64,000 bases of DNA from Trematomus loennbergii. Lineage: Eukaryota; Chordata; Actinopteri; Perciformes; Nototheniidae. Positions 34,940-46,303 of this stretch are shown piece by piece. Where the stretch lies: positions 394,618 to 458,617 of the forward strand of contig JAAOOA010000266.1 in assembly GCA_012861695.1 (NCBI GenBank), in the 5' to 3' direction. Within the stretch, counting starts at the first letter, position 1, and each line of letters starts with the position of its first letter. The position numbers and the translations under genes are program-made. The notes beneath the pieces are model-generated. The model worked only from the letters and a program-made list of their open reading frames with translations, was not told where the DNA came from and searched no databases.

Positions 34940-35260
34940 GACTGGAGCAATAGATTTATTGATATGCAAACACTGTACCGTCCATACACACAGCTTTAGA
35001 AATCTGAACAAAGCATATCCAAAAATGGAATTGTGGTCTAAACTAATGTATTTGATTGCACCTCAGGTGGTCAGAACAGCTGACATAAGAGCTTTTATAG
35101 ACTACACTTACTTCCATCACTGTATATCTTACCCTGTTCAGGGTGGAGAAGTCCCTTTCACAATTTACACTGCTGACTGGAACAGTGAGTGCAGCCAGCT
35201 GGCTTACAGTTGGGTACAGGACCCCAAACTCCTTATATGTTGAGGACAGGTCTGACAATA
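34940..35260 (-). pseudogene. hAT transposase C-terminal fragment
   Basis: The minus strand encodes LAALTVPVSSVNCERDFSTL followed by NRVR, the hAT C-terminal dimerisation signature as found in ZNF862/ZMYM-like and other hAT proteins. Upstream codons (35258-35180) read SSTYKEFGVLYPTVSQ. Nothing of the catalytic core is present, and the frame loses similarity after NRVR. No terminal repeats were found. It is an isolated relic. Confidence 0.7.
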
Positions 35261-35269
35261 TGTCCAGCT

Positions 35270-35558
35270 GAGTCTTGTTCGGAAAAGGTTCATATGATTA
35301 ACAAGGTGCACTGTTCATAATAATGTGATGTGAAAATGTTCCATTTTAAAGTTCACAGTCTAGCCATACACCAAGATATTTAAAGCTATCAACTTTATGC
35401 AGAGAAGTGCATAAAGTTAAGTTGAGATTTGAGCTTGTGCCTGGAACCAAAGACCATAATATAAGATTTTGTTTTGTCGAGCAGTAGTTTATTATGTGAT
35501 AGCCAGTCCTGTCAGATTAGGTTGAAGAGAGATCTGAATTTGTTAAAGGTCAGGTTTG
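35270..35558 (-). pseudogene. LINE reverse transcriptase fragment
   Basis: The minus strand reads LLLDKTKSYIMVFGSRHKLK near 35480-35420 and, after a frame change, VDSFKYLGVWLDCEL near 35390-35345. The lysine-rich K-T-K and the KYLG(V)WLD motif are typical of the segment after the RT catalytic site in non-LTR retrotransposons. It is short and frameshifted. It abuts the hAT fragment above and the Tc1 end below. Clade not determined. Confidence 0.6.
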
Positions 35559-35562
35559 GATG

Positions 35563-35735
35563 TACAGTGGAGGAAATAAGTATTAGATCCCCTGCATATT
35601 TTGTAAGTTTATCCACAAAGAAATTAACAGTCTGTCATTTTAATGGTAGGTTTATATATACAGTGAGAGTAATAATATCAAAAAGAAAATCCAGAAATTG
35701 ACATTATATAAAAGATACAAATTGATTTGCATGTA
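35563..35735 (+). mobile_element. Solo Tc1-like inverted repeat
   Basis: Starts TACAGTGGAGGAAATAAGTA, then GATCCCCTGCATATTTTGTA and AAAAAGAAAATCCAG, the left inverted repeat of a fish Tc1-like family. No matching right end or transposase follows, so this is a truncated end. TA precedes CAGTGG as expected. Confidence 0.7.
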
Positions 35736-35736
35736 A

Positions 35737-36741
35737 CCTGTTAAGCCATCATTCAAGGGTGGTTTTTCACAAAACTGTGTCTCAGGGCTTCTTAACATTT
35801 AACAACCTATTAATGTGTCATACCCACTTAACGGGAAGAAACTCAGCTAACTGACAATATATCATATGAAAGCTGAGATTCCACAGATTCCAATGGTATA
35901 AGTATCATCACTGTGCGACCAAGACTCGCGGCAGCGAAGGCAAGCATAGACACACAACTTCACTTTACTGGGCCACAACGGCAAATACGTCTTACCTTTG
36001 CTGTTTTCTGATCAAAAGTTGTGTTCAATGACATTGAAACGCATATAAACGCTACTGAAGGTTAATCCAATGTCTCTCTGTCACTTTGAAAGGATTACTG
36101 ATAATCCATCATAACATTTTGTCAATAAGAGTAGTTTTCATATAGTGTATGAGAGCTGTAACCCAGCTTCCAGTTTTGGGCATGCTGGCTGCGCATCACT
36201 CTCATTCACCAATGGTAATGTTTAGATGGATTTAGGAACTTCCCTCTCGATTCTATTGGCTCTAACGGTTCAAAAGAGGTATCAATCACCAAAATCGACC
36301 GATGGGTTCCAGAGATATGGCAAATACACCCAAATGACCCCAGAAGTGTTTTTTTTTTGCTAAACCTCTCTAAAAAGGTCAAATTTCACTTGTTTTGCAT
36401 AAATCTTGATACAGGGTACTTATTATATCTTATAATTTGGATTCCTAAAGCTTTTAGTCTCCGATCCCATCATTCAAGGCTGGTTTTCACTATAAGTAAT
36501 GGGGTTTTTTTTGGACGGAAACTACAATTTACATTTTTTTACTATGTTCAATCTGAATTTACTTTAAAATAAAAAGATCTATATTGATTCTGACTTGTCT
36601 ACATCCAACTCACAGATGTATCATTGCTTTGAGAAAAAAGATTATTAATTTACCCCTTTTAGAAGGGAAGTTATTGTCATTTGTTCTGGGAATGTCATTT
36701 TCGAGCCTGAGACCTGGAATACAGGCTTGGGGCTTAACTGG
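35737..36741. repeat. ~1 kb repeat with GTTAAGCC inverted ends
   Basis: The left end CCTGTTAAGCCATCATTCAA and right end GGGGCTTAACTGG are inverted (CCWGTTAAGCC). The interior is non-coding and repeats CATCATTCAAGG(C/G)TGG at 35748 and 36469. The last bases of the window (63937-63946) carry a similar CCTGTTAAGC start. Superfamily unknown. Confidence 0.45.
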
Positions 36742-37609
36742 TTAATGAAAAAACATTCCTTATATTGAACTACTGCCAGGGTTAAGGAGCTCATTATGTT
36801 ATATCAAAACATTGTTTAATTAGTGCATTCATTAGCTAAACGAATGACCTCATTAGAGTAGCTGGTTATGTCCACTATATCATGTTGACTATAATTACAT
36901 ACACTACATTTTGCGCATATTCTTTAAAAAGGAAATGTAATTTTTATTCTGCTACATTCAGACCTCAATAGTCAAATCTAGGAATTTCTTATTTATATTG
37001 CCCTAAACTGGGCTCATCCTGTTTCACTATTTTAACAACATTTGCATGAGCATTGTTGGAGAGCCTGAGGACTAACAAGTGTTAGGCATATTATATAAAC
37101 TTGGTGGGCATATGACAACAAATAAATTAAACTTGGATTTAAAAGGACTCTTACCTGGATCAGAGGCAAAGCCCAGGGTAAAAAGGAAATATAAGAGGAA
37201 GAGGTGAAATACAGGTATTATGTTCGTAACCTGTATTTAAATCAGGCTTTATAATTATTTGAGTGACCGAGATCATGTAAGTGTATTTCAAGTATACTAT
37301 GTATTAATTTATTGAGCTGTACTTAAATCAGGTTTTAAAATGGTTTGACTGATAGAGATCATGCAATGTTATTATTTGTTTATTGATTGTTATGAACCTG
37401 CTTGAGGACCACAGATGGAAATGAGCTATTAGCTATAATCTGGCATATTGCATCTCTTCTCTTTGCTGAGATTAATGTATTTGTATGCATGGTCCTTCTA
37501 TAAATAAATACATACATACATACATTTCATTTCATTTCAAACCTTTATTTAACCAGATGGTCCCATTGAGATCATAGATCTCTTTTTCAAGGGAGACCTG
37601 CAGCATATA
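36742..37609. other. Non-coding intronic sequence with LINE-like tail
   Basis: No gene is seen. Around 37495-37525 an (ATAC)n tail follows CATGGTCCTTCTATAAATA, suggesting a LINE 3' end. From 37530 a fish dispersed repeat begins (ACCTTTATTTAACCAGATGG, TCTTTTTCAAGGGAGACCTG), into which the next Tc1 element inserted. Confidence 0.45.
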
Positions 37610-39219
37610 CAGGACTGTCTCAGAAAATTAGAATATTGTGATAAAGTTCTTTATTTTCTGTAATGCAATTAAAAAAACAAAAATGTCATACATTCTGGAT
37701 TCATTACAAATCAACTGAAATATTGCAAGCCTTTTATTATTTTAATATTGCTGATTATGGCATACAGCTTAAGAAAACTCAAAAATCCTATCTCAAAAAA
37801 TTAGAATAGTTCCTCAGACCAAGTAAAAAAAAAAGATTTATAACAGCAAAACACAATCAAACATTTGAAAATGTCCATTAATGCACTCAGTACTTGGTTG
37901 GGAATCCTTTTGCACGGATTACTGCATCAATGCGGCGTGGCATGGAGGCAATCAGCCTGTGGCATTGCTGAGGTGTTATGGATGCCCAGGATGCTTCAAT
38001 AGCGGCCTTTAGCTCATTAGCATTGTTGGGTCTGGTGTCTTTCAGCTTCTTCTTCACAATACCCCACATATTCTCTATGGGGTTCAGGTCAGGGGAATTT
38101 GCAGGCCAATCGAGGACAGTAATGCCATGGTCAGTACACCAGTTACTGGTGGTTTTGGCACTGTGGGCAGGTGCCAGATCATGCTGGAAAATGAATTCCT
38201 CATCTCCATAGAGCTTTTCAGCAGACGGAAGCATGTAGTGCTCTAAAATCTCTTGGTACACAGCTGCATTTACTCTGGGCTTGATGAAACACAGTGGACC
38301 AACACCAGCAGCTGACATGGCTCCCCAAACCATCGCTGACTGTGGGAACTTCACACTGGATTTCAAGCAACTTGGATTTTGCGCCTCTCCAGCCTTTCTC
38401 CAGACTCTGGCGCCTTGACTTCCAAATGAAATACAAAACTTGCTTTCGTCTGAAAAGAGGACTTTGGACCACTGTGCAACTGTCCAGTGCTTCTTTTCCT
38501 TAGCCCAAGTCAGACGCCTCTTCCGTTGTCTTGAGTTCAGAAGTGGCTTGACCATGGGAATACGGCTATTGTAGCCCATTTCCCGGACACGCCTGTGAAC
38601 AGTGACTTTTGATACCTGGACTCCAGCTTCAGTCCACTGTCTTTGAAGCTCCCCCAAATTCTGGAAGCGACTCTTCTTCACAATGCTGTTAAGGCTGCGG
38701 TCATCTCTCTTGGTTGTGCAGCGTTTCCTGCCACATTTCCCCCTTCCAACAGACTTTTTGTGGATGTGCTTTGAAACTGCACTCTGTGAACAGCTTGCTC
38801 TTTGAGAAATTTCTTTTTGTGTCTTACCCTCCTGATGGAGGGTGTCAATGACGGTCCTCTGGACAGCAGTCAGATCAGCAGTCTTCCCCATACTTGTGAT
38901 TTAGTTTACTGAACCAAGCTGAGTGTTTTTCAAGGCTCAGGAAACCCTTGCAGGTGTTTCGAGTTAATTAGACGATTCAAGTGATTCGTTGAACACCCTA
39001 CTAGTATACTTTTTCATGATATTCTAATATTTAGAGATAGGATTTTTGAGTTTTCTTAAGCTGTATGCCATAATCAGCAATATTAAAATAATAAAAGGCT
39101 TGCAATATTTCAGTTGATTTGTAATGAATCCAGAATGTATGACATTTTTGTTTTTTTAATTGCATTACAGAAAATAAAGAACTTTATCACAATATTCTAA
39201 TTTTCTGAGACAGTTCCTG
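37610..39219 (-). mobile_element. Complete Tc1-like transposon
   Basis: A 1,610-bp element flanked by TA (37608-37609 and 39220-39221). The long inverted repeats of ~200 bp start CAGGACTGTCTCAGAAAATT at the left and, in reverse, CAGGAACTGTCTCAGAAAAT at the right. A second internal repeat TCTCAAAAAATTAGAATAG (37792) and its partner (AATATTTAGAGATAGGATTT at 39027) give the IR/DR arrangement of Tc1 elements such as Sleeping Beauty. It carries an uninterrupted transposase gene on the minus strand. Left and right arms remain closely similar, indicating a young copy. Confidence 0.95.
37887..38891 (-). CDS. Tc1-like transposase, uninterrupted 334 residues
   Basis: A cut-and-paste DNA transposase of full family length (334 aa, expected ~330-345). 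The N-terminal paired-like DNA-binding region at about residues 1-120 has two helix-turn-helix segments (QKEISQRASCSQSAVSKHIH near 26-45, SKVTVHRRVREMGY near 94-107) joined by a basic linker with a GRKR motif. The catalytic domain shows all three acidic residues: Asp in VLFSDESKF (about residue 148), Asp in FQHDLAPAH, and Glu in SPDLNPIENMW, with 34 residues between the last two (DD34E). No stop or frameshift occurs. The start MGKTADLT is the usual N-terminus of this family. It lies centrally between both inverted repeats, so the element appears structurally autonomous. Whether it is active cannot be told from sequence. Confidence 0.95.
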   Translation of the reverse strand: MGKTADLTAVQRTVIDTLHQEGKTQKEISQRASCSQSAVSKHIHKKSVGRGKCGRKRCTTKRDDRSLNSIVKKSRFQNLGELQRQWTEAGVQVSKVTVHRRVREMGYNSRIPMVKPLLNSRQRKRRLTWAKEKKHWTVAQWSKVLFSDESKFCISFGSQGARVWRKAGEAQNPSCLKSSVKFPQSAMVWGAMSAAGVGPLCFIKPRVNAAVYQEILEHYMLPSAEKLYGDEEFIFQHDLAPAHSAKTTSNWCTDHGITVLDWPANSPDLNPIENMWGIVKKKLKDTRPNNANELKAAIEASWASITPQQCHRLIASMPRRIDAVIRAKGFPTKY

Positions 39220-39221
39220 TA

Positions 39222-40770
39222 GGTTCCACATGAAACATAAAACAATAAAGGACATCATACATTATATTTACATACAGGAGGAAGCTCATAGGACACCTGA
39301 TAGGCTGCAGCAGTGAAACCTCAGTATAGAACATGAGAGTGAGAGCAGAGAAATTAAAGAAGGAAATCTTTCAATCCAAATGTAGCACACATTTTAGCCA
39401 ACATCCCAATATATCTGTTAAAGGAAAATGCAAATAAACCAAAGCGAGGTGCAGCTCCACACAGTCTTTTGTTGCTTCAGTAATACCGCTCTGTGCTGTT
39501 AACTTATTTCTGCCTGAGTAGATGTCAGTCACTTTAGGAATACAATGCAATCGCTCTGCACACATGGATTCAGAATCCCTGCGACTTCCAAGGTACGAGG
39601 AGAGGCCTGTGATGGCAAATTGAATCTGAGCTGGAATGAAATTCAATTCTTCTCAAGTTGAATGACTCCACACAACACTGAATATGTTTCCATGCTTGTA
39701 GTTGATCGACTTCTTTACACAATAGTGTAGTTGTCAGCTCAGAGAGTCCTATTGTGAACCCGCCCCGGAAATGTTGAGTACCCCAAAGTTTTATGTTAGA
39801 AATGTACAGTAGGGTCCCCAGCACATAGAAACTGCCGGATGCTAACTTGCATATGATAGGCAATTTGCATAATTAGCACAAGTTGTGCTAATCAGCATTA
39901 AATAGCACTATAGCCTATATATGCAGACAAAAGCTAAAGCTAAAATATGGTTTGGCTGATTTGGACAGTTTTGGAGTGGTTTGAGGGATATTGAGGATGC
40001 TGAATCCATCTCTGCCATTTACAGTTTCCAAAATGGCAGTTTTAACCAGAAAATGGCCATATTTCTGGGATGATTTTGACACATTTTGGGTCGATTTTGA
40101 AGTTTTAGAGGGCGCTGGATCATTTGGATTGGACAGATTGCTTATTATCTATTTAAAATAAATAGTCCACAGTAGAGGTAACAATTGTCATCTTCTGCTA
40201 TCTATATCCAATAGTCGCCACACATCTCATGCCATGGCCAATCAGTTTGTGCAGAATCCAGCAGGTACTGGTGATGAGGCGGTGTTGCTTAAAGTACACA
40301 GTCAGATTTCACATATGAAACAAGCATGACATCACATATTCACAGATACCTGTCGCAAGGGATTCTGCCTTTCTGATAGAAACCTGCAATAGCCTGAGGG
40401 AGGGAAATGACAGCGAAGATTGCACAATTATTTCAGTGATGGAAAAATCTCAGCAGCAATCATCTTCAAAACCACGCTGCCTTTTAAATAGAATGATGAA
40501 AGGGATGCAGTGAGAAAGGAGGGTATAGACAGGAGTGGAAGTGTGTGTGAAGAAGAAAGGGAGAACAAGTGTGTGTGTGCAGAGTGGTTGAGAAAATAAA
40601 TAAGGAGAAAAAGAGGGCAATCGAAGAATAGAAATAAAAGGGTGTGAGAAAGAGTGTCACCTTTCTTGTTGAGGCTCGGGCTTGGAGATAATAAGGTGTT
40701 GCAATTCACTTCCCCAAGGATCCCAGGAAGACATTACAGAACAATAAACCCCTCGCTCTCCTGAACTGTG
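39222..40770. other. Non-coding intronic sequence
   Basis: No gene is seen. The first bases continue the dispersed repeat interrupted by the Tc1 element. The rest, including 39900-40180 (AAATGGCAGTTTTAACC region), is unassigned. Confidence 0.45.
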
Positions 40771-40785
40771 GTGTGTGTGTGTGTG

Positions 40786-40868
<83 letters not shown>

Positions 40869-40871
40869 TGG

Positions 40872-40924
<53 letters not shown>
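40771..40924 (+). repeat. (TG)n microsatellite
   Basis: About 150 bp of TG dinucleotides broken by single extra G or T bases at roughly 40787, 40831, 40860, 40869 and 40895. Such interrupted CA/TG arrays are common in fish introns and length-polymorphic. Long open frames on both strands here are products of the repeat. Confidence 0.98.
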
Positions 40925-40928
<4 letters not shown>

Positions 40929-41470
40929 TGGAGACACTGTGATGGATCGTTGGAGCTATGTGCAGCTCAAGGCATATATGCTCGAACGGGAGCTGCCTGG
41001 ACGCTGCAATCATGTTGCGCGCACTATCCGTGCTGAGTGTGCTGACTTTTCGTACAATGTCCCACTGTCTGGCTACCTGCATAAAGTCAAGTGCTCGGCG
41101 CAGTTGTCGGCGAAATGTCGCTCCTCTGTTTTTATATCCGTTAGCGCAGCTAGCTAGCACCAGATGCTAACAACAACAACAACACGTAAGGTGTGCCTCG
41201 CTCGCACCACACATACACACACCCTCCCGGTCCTCCCGATGGCCAGTCCGGGCCTGCCGGTGAGCGTGGAAGTGTGGTCTGCCACAAGCGGGTGGCAGGA
41301 GCGGGGCTGTCAGCATCAGCGGGGCTGTCAGCATCAGCTTATAGATGGTATTTTAAACTCGATGCGCTCTGAATCTACGGGCGGCCGAGGACAAAAAATA
41401 CACATGCGTTAATCGCGTTAAAATAATTAGTGGCGTTCATTTTTTTTGCTAACTTGACAGCCCTAATAAT
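40925..41470. mobile_element. Decayed hAT-like fragment
   Basis: Contains GTCCTCCCGATGGCCAGTCC, also present at 7287-7306 in a hAT MITE, and GCAGCTAGCTAGCACCAGAT, similar to 59083-59099. It ends in AACTTGACAGCCCTAA, a hAT-type terminal sequence. A GCGGGGCTGTCAGCATCA unit is tandemly duplicated at 41302-41337. Boundaries are unclear and no protein is encoded. Confidence 0.45.
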
Positions 41471-41834
41471 AATACATTTTATTTATCAATCGCTTGATCA
41501 ACTGCTCAAAGACGCTTTAATATATACATATATACCACATTTATCAGATGGACATGGCTTCAATCACACATTAAAATCTGGTCTATAAAGGTGAGTTAGG
41601 GTCAGTATTTTGAAGGTGGGGAGGTCAGTACAGTTTCTGATTTGTTGTAAGCGTCTTGAATCACAACCATTTTTTTTAATGCTATATTGAATATGTAGAC
41701 ATTAAATTGTTATCGCACATTTCTAAATTCAAGGTCAACATGTGTTTTATTCTTGAAAATGACAGGAAAGGTCAGAGAGAGAAATGTATCTGTACTGAGG
41801 AAATTAAAGTTAAATGATTGGCGCCTGAGTCACC
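41471..41834. other. Non-coding intronic sequence
   Basis: No gene or repeat is recognised before the LINE. Confidence 0.4.
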
Positions 41835-43708
41835 ATGAAGCTCTTTAGGTTCTTGGATTTGAACATGTTAAGGTCCACTTCTGCATCACACACGGACACT
41901 GTCATCTGCTACATTGGGAAATGCATCGATGACGTGGTACCGAAGGTTTCTGTACGGACATTCCCAAATCAAAAGCCCTGGATAAACTGCGATGTGCGCG
42001 GCAAGCTGAAAGCGCGCACTATCGCGCACAGAGCTGGAGATTTGGAGGAGTACAGGAAGTCTAGGTATGATCTCCGGAGAGCAATTAAAAATGCAAAGAG
42101 ACAGTACAAAGAGAAGGTGGAATCTGACTTCAAAGGCTGTAACACTAGGAATATGTGGGCGGGACTAAGGACAATGACTGACTACAAAGGAGCAGCGGGG
42201 GGTGCTGCGGGAGTGTCTGCGTGCGCATCTCTCCCAGATGAGCTGAACAGTTTTTTTGCACGCTTTGAGAGCAGCCGGGCTGTGGAGGTACAGAGGGACC
42301 AGGAGCTACACTGCCCTTTTGTTTTAAATAGGGCAGATGTGTGTAAATCCTTTAAAAGGGTTAACCCACACAAGGCTCCTGGACCTGATGGCATCCCTGG
42401 CCGTGTTCTCAGGGTGTGTGCAGTTCAGCTGGCAGAGGTGTTCACAGACATCTTCAACAGGTCCCTGCTGCAGTCTGTAGTCCCCACATGCTTCAAACAT
42501 TCCACTATCGTTCCTGTCCCGAAAAAGACAATAATCACCTGCCCCAACGACTACCGCCCAGTAGCACTCACCTCCACCATAATGAAGTGCTTTGAGCGGT
42601 TAGTCAAATCATTCATCACCTCCTCCCTCCCTGAATCTCTGGACCCCCTGCAGTTTGCCTACAGAGCAAACAGGTCCACAGACGACGCCATAGCCCTCAC
42701 CCTCCACACTGCCCTCTCACACCTGGACCCGAAGAACAGGAACACATATGTGAGAATGCTGTTCATTGACTACAGTTCAGCATTCAATACCATTGTGCCC
42801 TCCAAGCTGGCCATCAAGCTCAGAGACCTCGGGCTCAACAGCGCCCTCTGTGACTGGATCCTGAACTTCTGACGGGCAGACCCCAGGCAGTGCGGGTGGG
42901 AAACATCACATCCTCCACCCTGATTCTCAACACCGGTGCCCCTCAAGGCTGCGTGCTCAGCCCTCTCCTCTACTCCCTGTTCACCCACGACTGCGTGGCC
43001 ACACACAGCTCCAACACCATCGTGAAGTTTGCTGATGACACGACCGTCATCGGCCAGATCACAGACGATGACGAGACGGCGTACAGAGAGGAGGTCGAAA
43101 ACCTGACATCTTGGTGCCAGGATAACAACCTCCATCTCAACATCAGCAAAACAAAGGAGCTGATTGTGGATTACAGGAAGCAGCAGGGAGAGGGACACGC
43201 CCCCATCGCCATCAATGGGACTACGGTGGAGAGAGTCAAAAGCTTCAGGTTCCTTGGGGTCCACATCACTGAGGACCTGACATGGTCTCTTCACACCACC
43301 ACCATCACCAAGAAAGCTCGACAGCGGCTCTTCTTCCTCCGCAGGTTGAGGAGGTTCAAAATGGATTCCAGGATACTCTGCAACTTCTACAGGTGCACGA
43401 TAGAGAGTATCCTGACTGGCAGCATGACGGCCTGGTACGGCAGCTGCACCGACCTCGATCGTAAGGCTTTACAGAGGGTGGTGAAAACTGCACAGCACAT
43501 CACCAGGACGGAGCTGCCATCCATGGAGGACCTTTACTCCCAGCGGCTCAGGAAGAAATCACTACGGATTATCAAAGACCCCCATCACCCCAGCCACAAA
43601 CTGTTCTTTCTGTTGCCGTCTGGCAGACGTTACCGCAGCATCCTGGCAAGGACAAGAAGATTCGGAGACAGTTTCTTCCCGCGGGCAGTGAGACTGTTAA
43701 AAAATTGA
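41835..43708 (+). pseudogene. L2/CR1-type LINE reverse transcriptase, one frameshift
   Basis: ORF2 of a non-LTR retrotransposon, truncated at its 5' side so the endonuclease is missing. The first frame (41835-42872) covers the linker (NQKPWINCDVR, then an Arg/Lys-rich segment) and RT motifs HKAPGPDGIPGRVLR, STIVPVPKK, YRPVALTSTIMKCFERL, FAYRANRSTDDAI and FIDYSSAFNTI. A single missing C in the CTGAACTTCTGACGGGC stretch near 42868 shifts the frame. The second frame (from about 42870 to 43708) carries GAPQGCVLSPLLYSLFTHDC, the catalytic FADDTTVIG, KTKELIVDYRK and the C-terminal part ending RRFGDSFFPRAVRLLKN. Apart from this one base it is open for ~620 codons. The motif wording fits the CR1/L2/Rex1 group. 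Confidence 0.9.
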
Positions 43709-43981
43709 ACTGTTGAAACAACTTCAAACATTCATCTGCTACTCAGTAGTATGTATCTAATACCTAATATATATATATCATTCCAATAACTTGTATATAG
43801 ACTGTACTGCACTATTCCACATCATCACTTTATTTTATAACTATTTTTTTGTATTGCTCTTGCTCTTATTGTTATTATGTTATTATGTTGCATTGTTGGA
43901 GAAGCCTGTGACATAAGATTTTCAACTACATAATACTCTGTAGCTATGTCAGATTGACAATAAGAACCTTGAACCTTGAAC
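43709..43981 (+). mobile_element. L2-type LINE 3' UTR and tail
   Basis: Follows the LINE ORF2 stop and ends GATTGACAATAAGAACCTTG then AACCTTGAACC, the short tandem tail expected of L2-like LINEs. It includes a short (TA)n run at 43767-43780. It marks the 3' end of the element at 41835-43981. Confidence 0.8.
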
Positions 43982-44561
43982 CAGAGACTCCTGATAGAGG
44001 AGAGAAGGGTTAAGACAGGAAATCACTTTCAGGTCTTTTTTTATCAAGTTACCTATCTGTAGGTTAAAGATGCACCAATACATTTTATTATAAAGAATGG
44101 AGGAAATGATGACTGTATGGGCGGGATCAATAGCAGGGCCAATCATTCCTTAAATCTCTTGGATGCACCGTGCTACTCAAGCCAGCATGTGTTAAGCACT
44201 GATTCAAATTTCCCATCATGCAATAGTTGAGTATTGTGTTTTATGTCCCAAAAAGCAAATGTATCTTTTTTGTTTCCGTTTGCAATGTATTGCAGGTTAA
44301 TGTTTTTGTAATTCAAATTTGTATTGAATTTTCCATCCAGAACAAAGAAACATTGGCGGTACACTGCAAAAACAAATCCCTCTCTCCTTGGTCCTGGCAT
44401 TGACATTAAAAGACATGGCATGGAAAAAGTAAAATAATAGTAATCACAAAATAGAAAATTAGGTATATCAGCATTGGAAAATAACTTTTATCTTTCAGAT
44501 TGTTCAGATGATCTCTCTTCTTCTGAGCAGCACAGGCTATCAGTTTTCCCTCATGTATGAT
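43982..44561. other. Non-coding intronic sequence
   Basis: No gene or repeat is recognised. Confidence 0.4.
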
Positions 44562-45244
44562 TTAGAAGCATCCCTCAGGTCGATGGTTTGTGAACCAATC
44601 ATCCGGCTGTACCAGTTCCAGTAACTGTAGGAATCCCAACCACTTCGTCCTGTAACAGGCTGTGGTGGATCCCGCCCTTACTGCCTGGATAGTCTGTATA
44701 ACTTTGTCAGACAGTCCACCCTTTCTCAGCCTGTCCCTCTCAGGAGCCAAGCCTGGAGTGGGTAATGCCGCCTAATGCACCCGCTTCCTGAGACAGCGCC
44801 CCGGAACTGAGGAACTGTCCAGGGCTGGCTCACCATCATCTGTGTCACTTCTGTGTACCACGGCGCCGAGCGGCGACCTGGGGCTACCAGAATGACCGAC
44901 AACTGTTCTCGTCTCACCTCCAGGAGTGGGGCATGAGAAGCGTGGTGGAAAGGCATCAGATGCTTTGGGGACCCCCAGTATCGGAGGTTGCCCTCCACTG
45001 AGGGCGGGATGGTCACCAGACGTCGTTTGTGCCTCTTGGGATCTAAACGAAGGCCGGCAAACCACCTCTGCAGGCGACGCATATGCTGTAACCCCGCGGT
45101 ACCACGAGGTGAGCAGCCGCCATGAGACCCAGAGTCTGCATGAAGGTCAAAGCTGTCACCGTGCCCCCTGTCGCAGCCTGCAAACTGCCTGAAGCAGGGA
45201 TGCCTGTCTGTTCTCAGACAGGGTGGCACGTAGTCTGCCTGCAT
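44562..45244 (-). pseudogene. DIRS RNase H-side and recombinase fragments
   Basis: From 45244 the frame holds GLQHMRRLQRWFAGLRLDPK and RRLVTIPPSVEGNLRYWGSP, which lie downstream of RT in DIRS proteins. From 44750 a second frame reads ERDRLRKGGLSDKVIQTIQA then RAGSTTACYRTKW, typical of the start of the DIRS tyrosine recombinase. Instead of continuing, it switches at KWLGF to LQLLELVQPDDWFTNH, a second copy of the RT segment at 45575-45630. The rest of the recombinase, with its Arg-His-Arg-Tyr residues, is absent. Confidence 0.7.
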
Positions 45245-45342
45245 CGATCAAAATCCCCAGGTATGGGACTGCTCTTCTTCCAATTGACCGCAAATCCCAA
45301 CTTGGTTAGGTGTAGGATCAATTGGGCTGTGTGGAACATTGC

Positions 45343-46303
45343 CTATTCCCTGGACCTGGCCATGACTATGAGGTTGTTGAGATAAAATAAAACCCTCATG
45401 CCATGGTCGCGAAGCGGCTGAAGCGCTGTGGTCACACATTTGCTGAACGTGCGTGGGGATAGGGAGTAGCCGAACGGTAGTCTGTTGTACTCGTAGGCTA
45501 TCCCCTGGAAGGCAAAACGCAGATACTTTCTGTGCTTTGGAGCAATTTTGACATGAAAGTAAGCGTCCTTCATGTCAATGGTTTGTGAACCAATCGCCCG
45601 GCTGCACCAGTTCCAGTAATCGTTTTATGGTTAACATATGGAACTTTTTGCAGACAATGTGCTGATTCAGGATAAGAAGATCCAGAATGGGTCTGAATTT
45701 CCCTGTCTTCTTGGAAACCAGGAAGTACATGGAGTAAAGCCCCTTTTCTCTGCCCTGAGAGTGCACAACAGACACAGCCTGTTTTTGCAACAGGGCCTGA
45801 ATTTCTGTTGAAAGGAAACCTATCTCCTCCTGGGATGATAGATGTGCCTCTCTTACACCCCTGAATGGAGGAGGGACGCTGCAGAACTGGAGTGAGTAAC
45901 CCAGTCGCAGTATCCTGTCCACCCATTCTGTCAGTACACAGCTGAGCTTCCATTCCCCATAAAACTGTGTTTTAGGGGACATGCAAGGAGCTGTGGAGCC
46001 GCAGCTAAGAAGCTGTGGTACTCTCTGGTGCACCCTGAGGCTCCCCACCATACCAGCCACTGGATCCTTTGCCTTCAGTGGCTGTCGCCACGACGCCTCC
46101 ACACACTGCCAAATATCTGGCAACAGGGGCGAAACGAAGGCTGGCTGCGCCGGGCGGACTGGGCCGTAGAACCCCTGGTGGAGGCGGCTCACCGGTTTCG
46201 GCAGCAGTGGTGGGGGGAGCGGTAGCCCTACATGCTCCGCCGCCATGGTCATCACCAGGGGGAAGTGAATGGCACCGTCTCGTACCATATCCTGGTCCCC
46301 CAA
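45343..46303 (-). pseudogene. DIRS reverse transcriptase, frameshifted, altered active site
   Basis: The first frame (46303-45575) ends KKTGKFRPILDLLILNQHIV ... LLELVQPGDWFTNH. After one extra base the second frame (45573-45343) continues MKDAYFHVKIAPKHRKYLRF, LPFGYSLSPRTFSKCV and LYFL-type core. The wording 'KDAYFHV...LPFG.SLSPRTF' is characteristic of DIRS/Ngaro RTs. The catalytic motif, normally YLDD, reads YLNN (VLFYLNNLIVMA), so both metal-binding Asp residues are lost. The frame shift lies in the TTCACAAACCATTGAC stretch near 45580. Confidence 0.8.

Noticed and set aside
40657..41160. Open frames rich in His-Thr or Val-Cys repeats
   Set aside because: They are translations of the (TG)n microsatellite at 40771-40924 and its flanks, with no protein family character.
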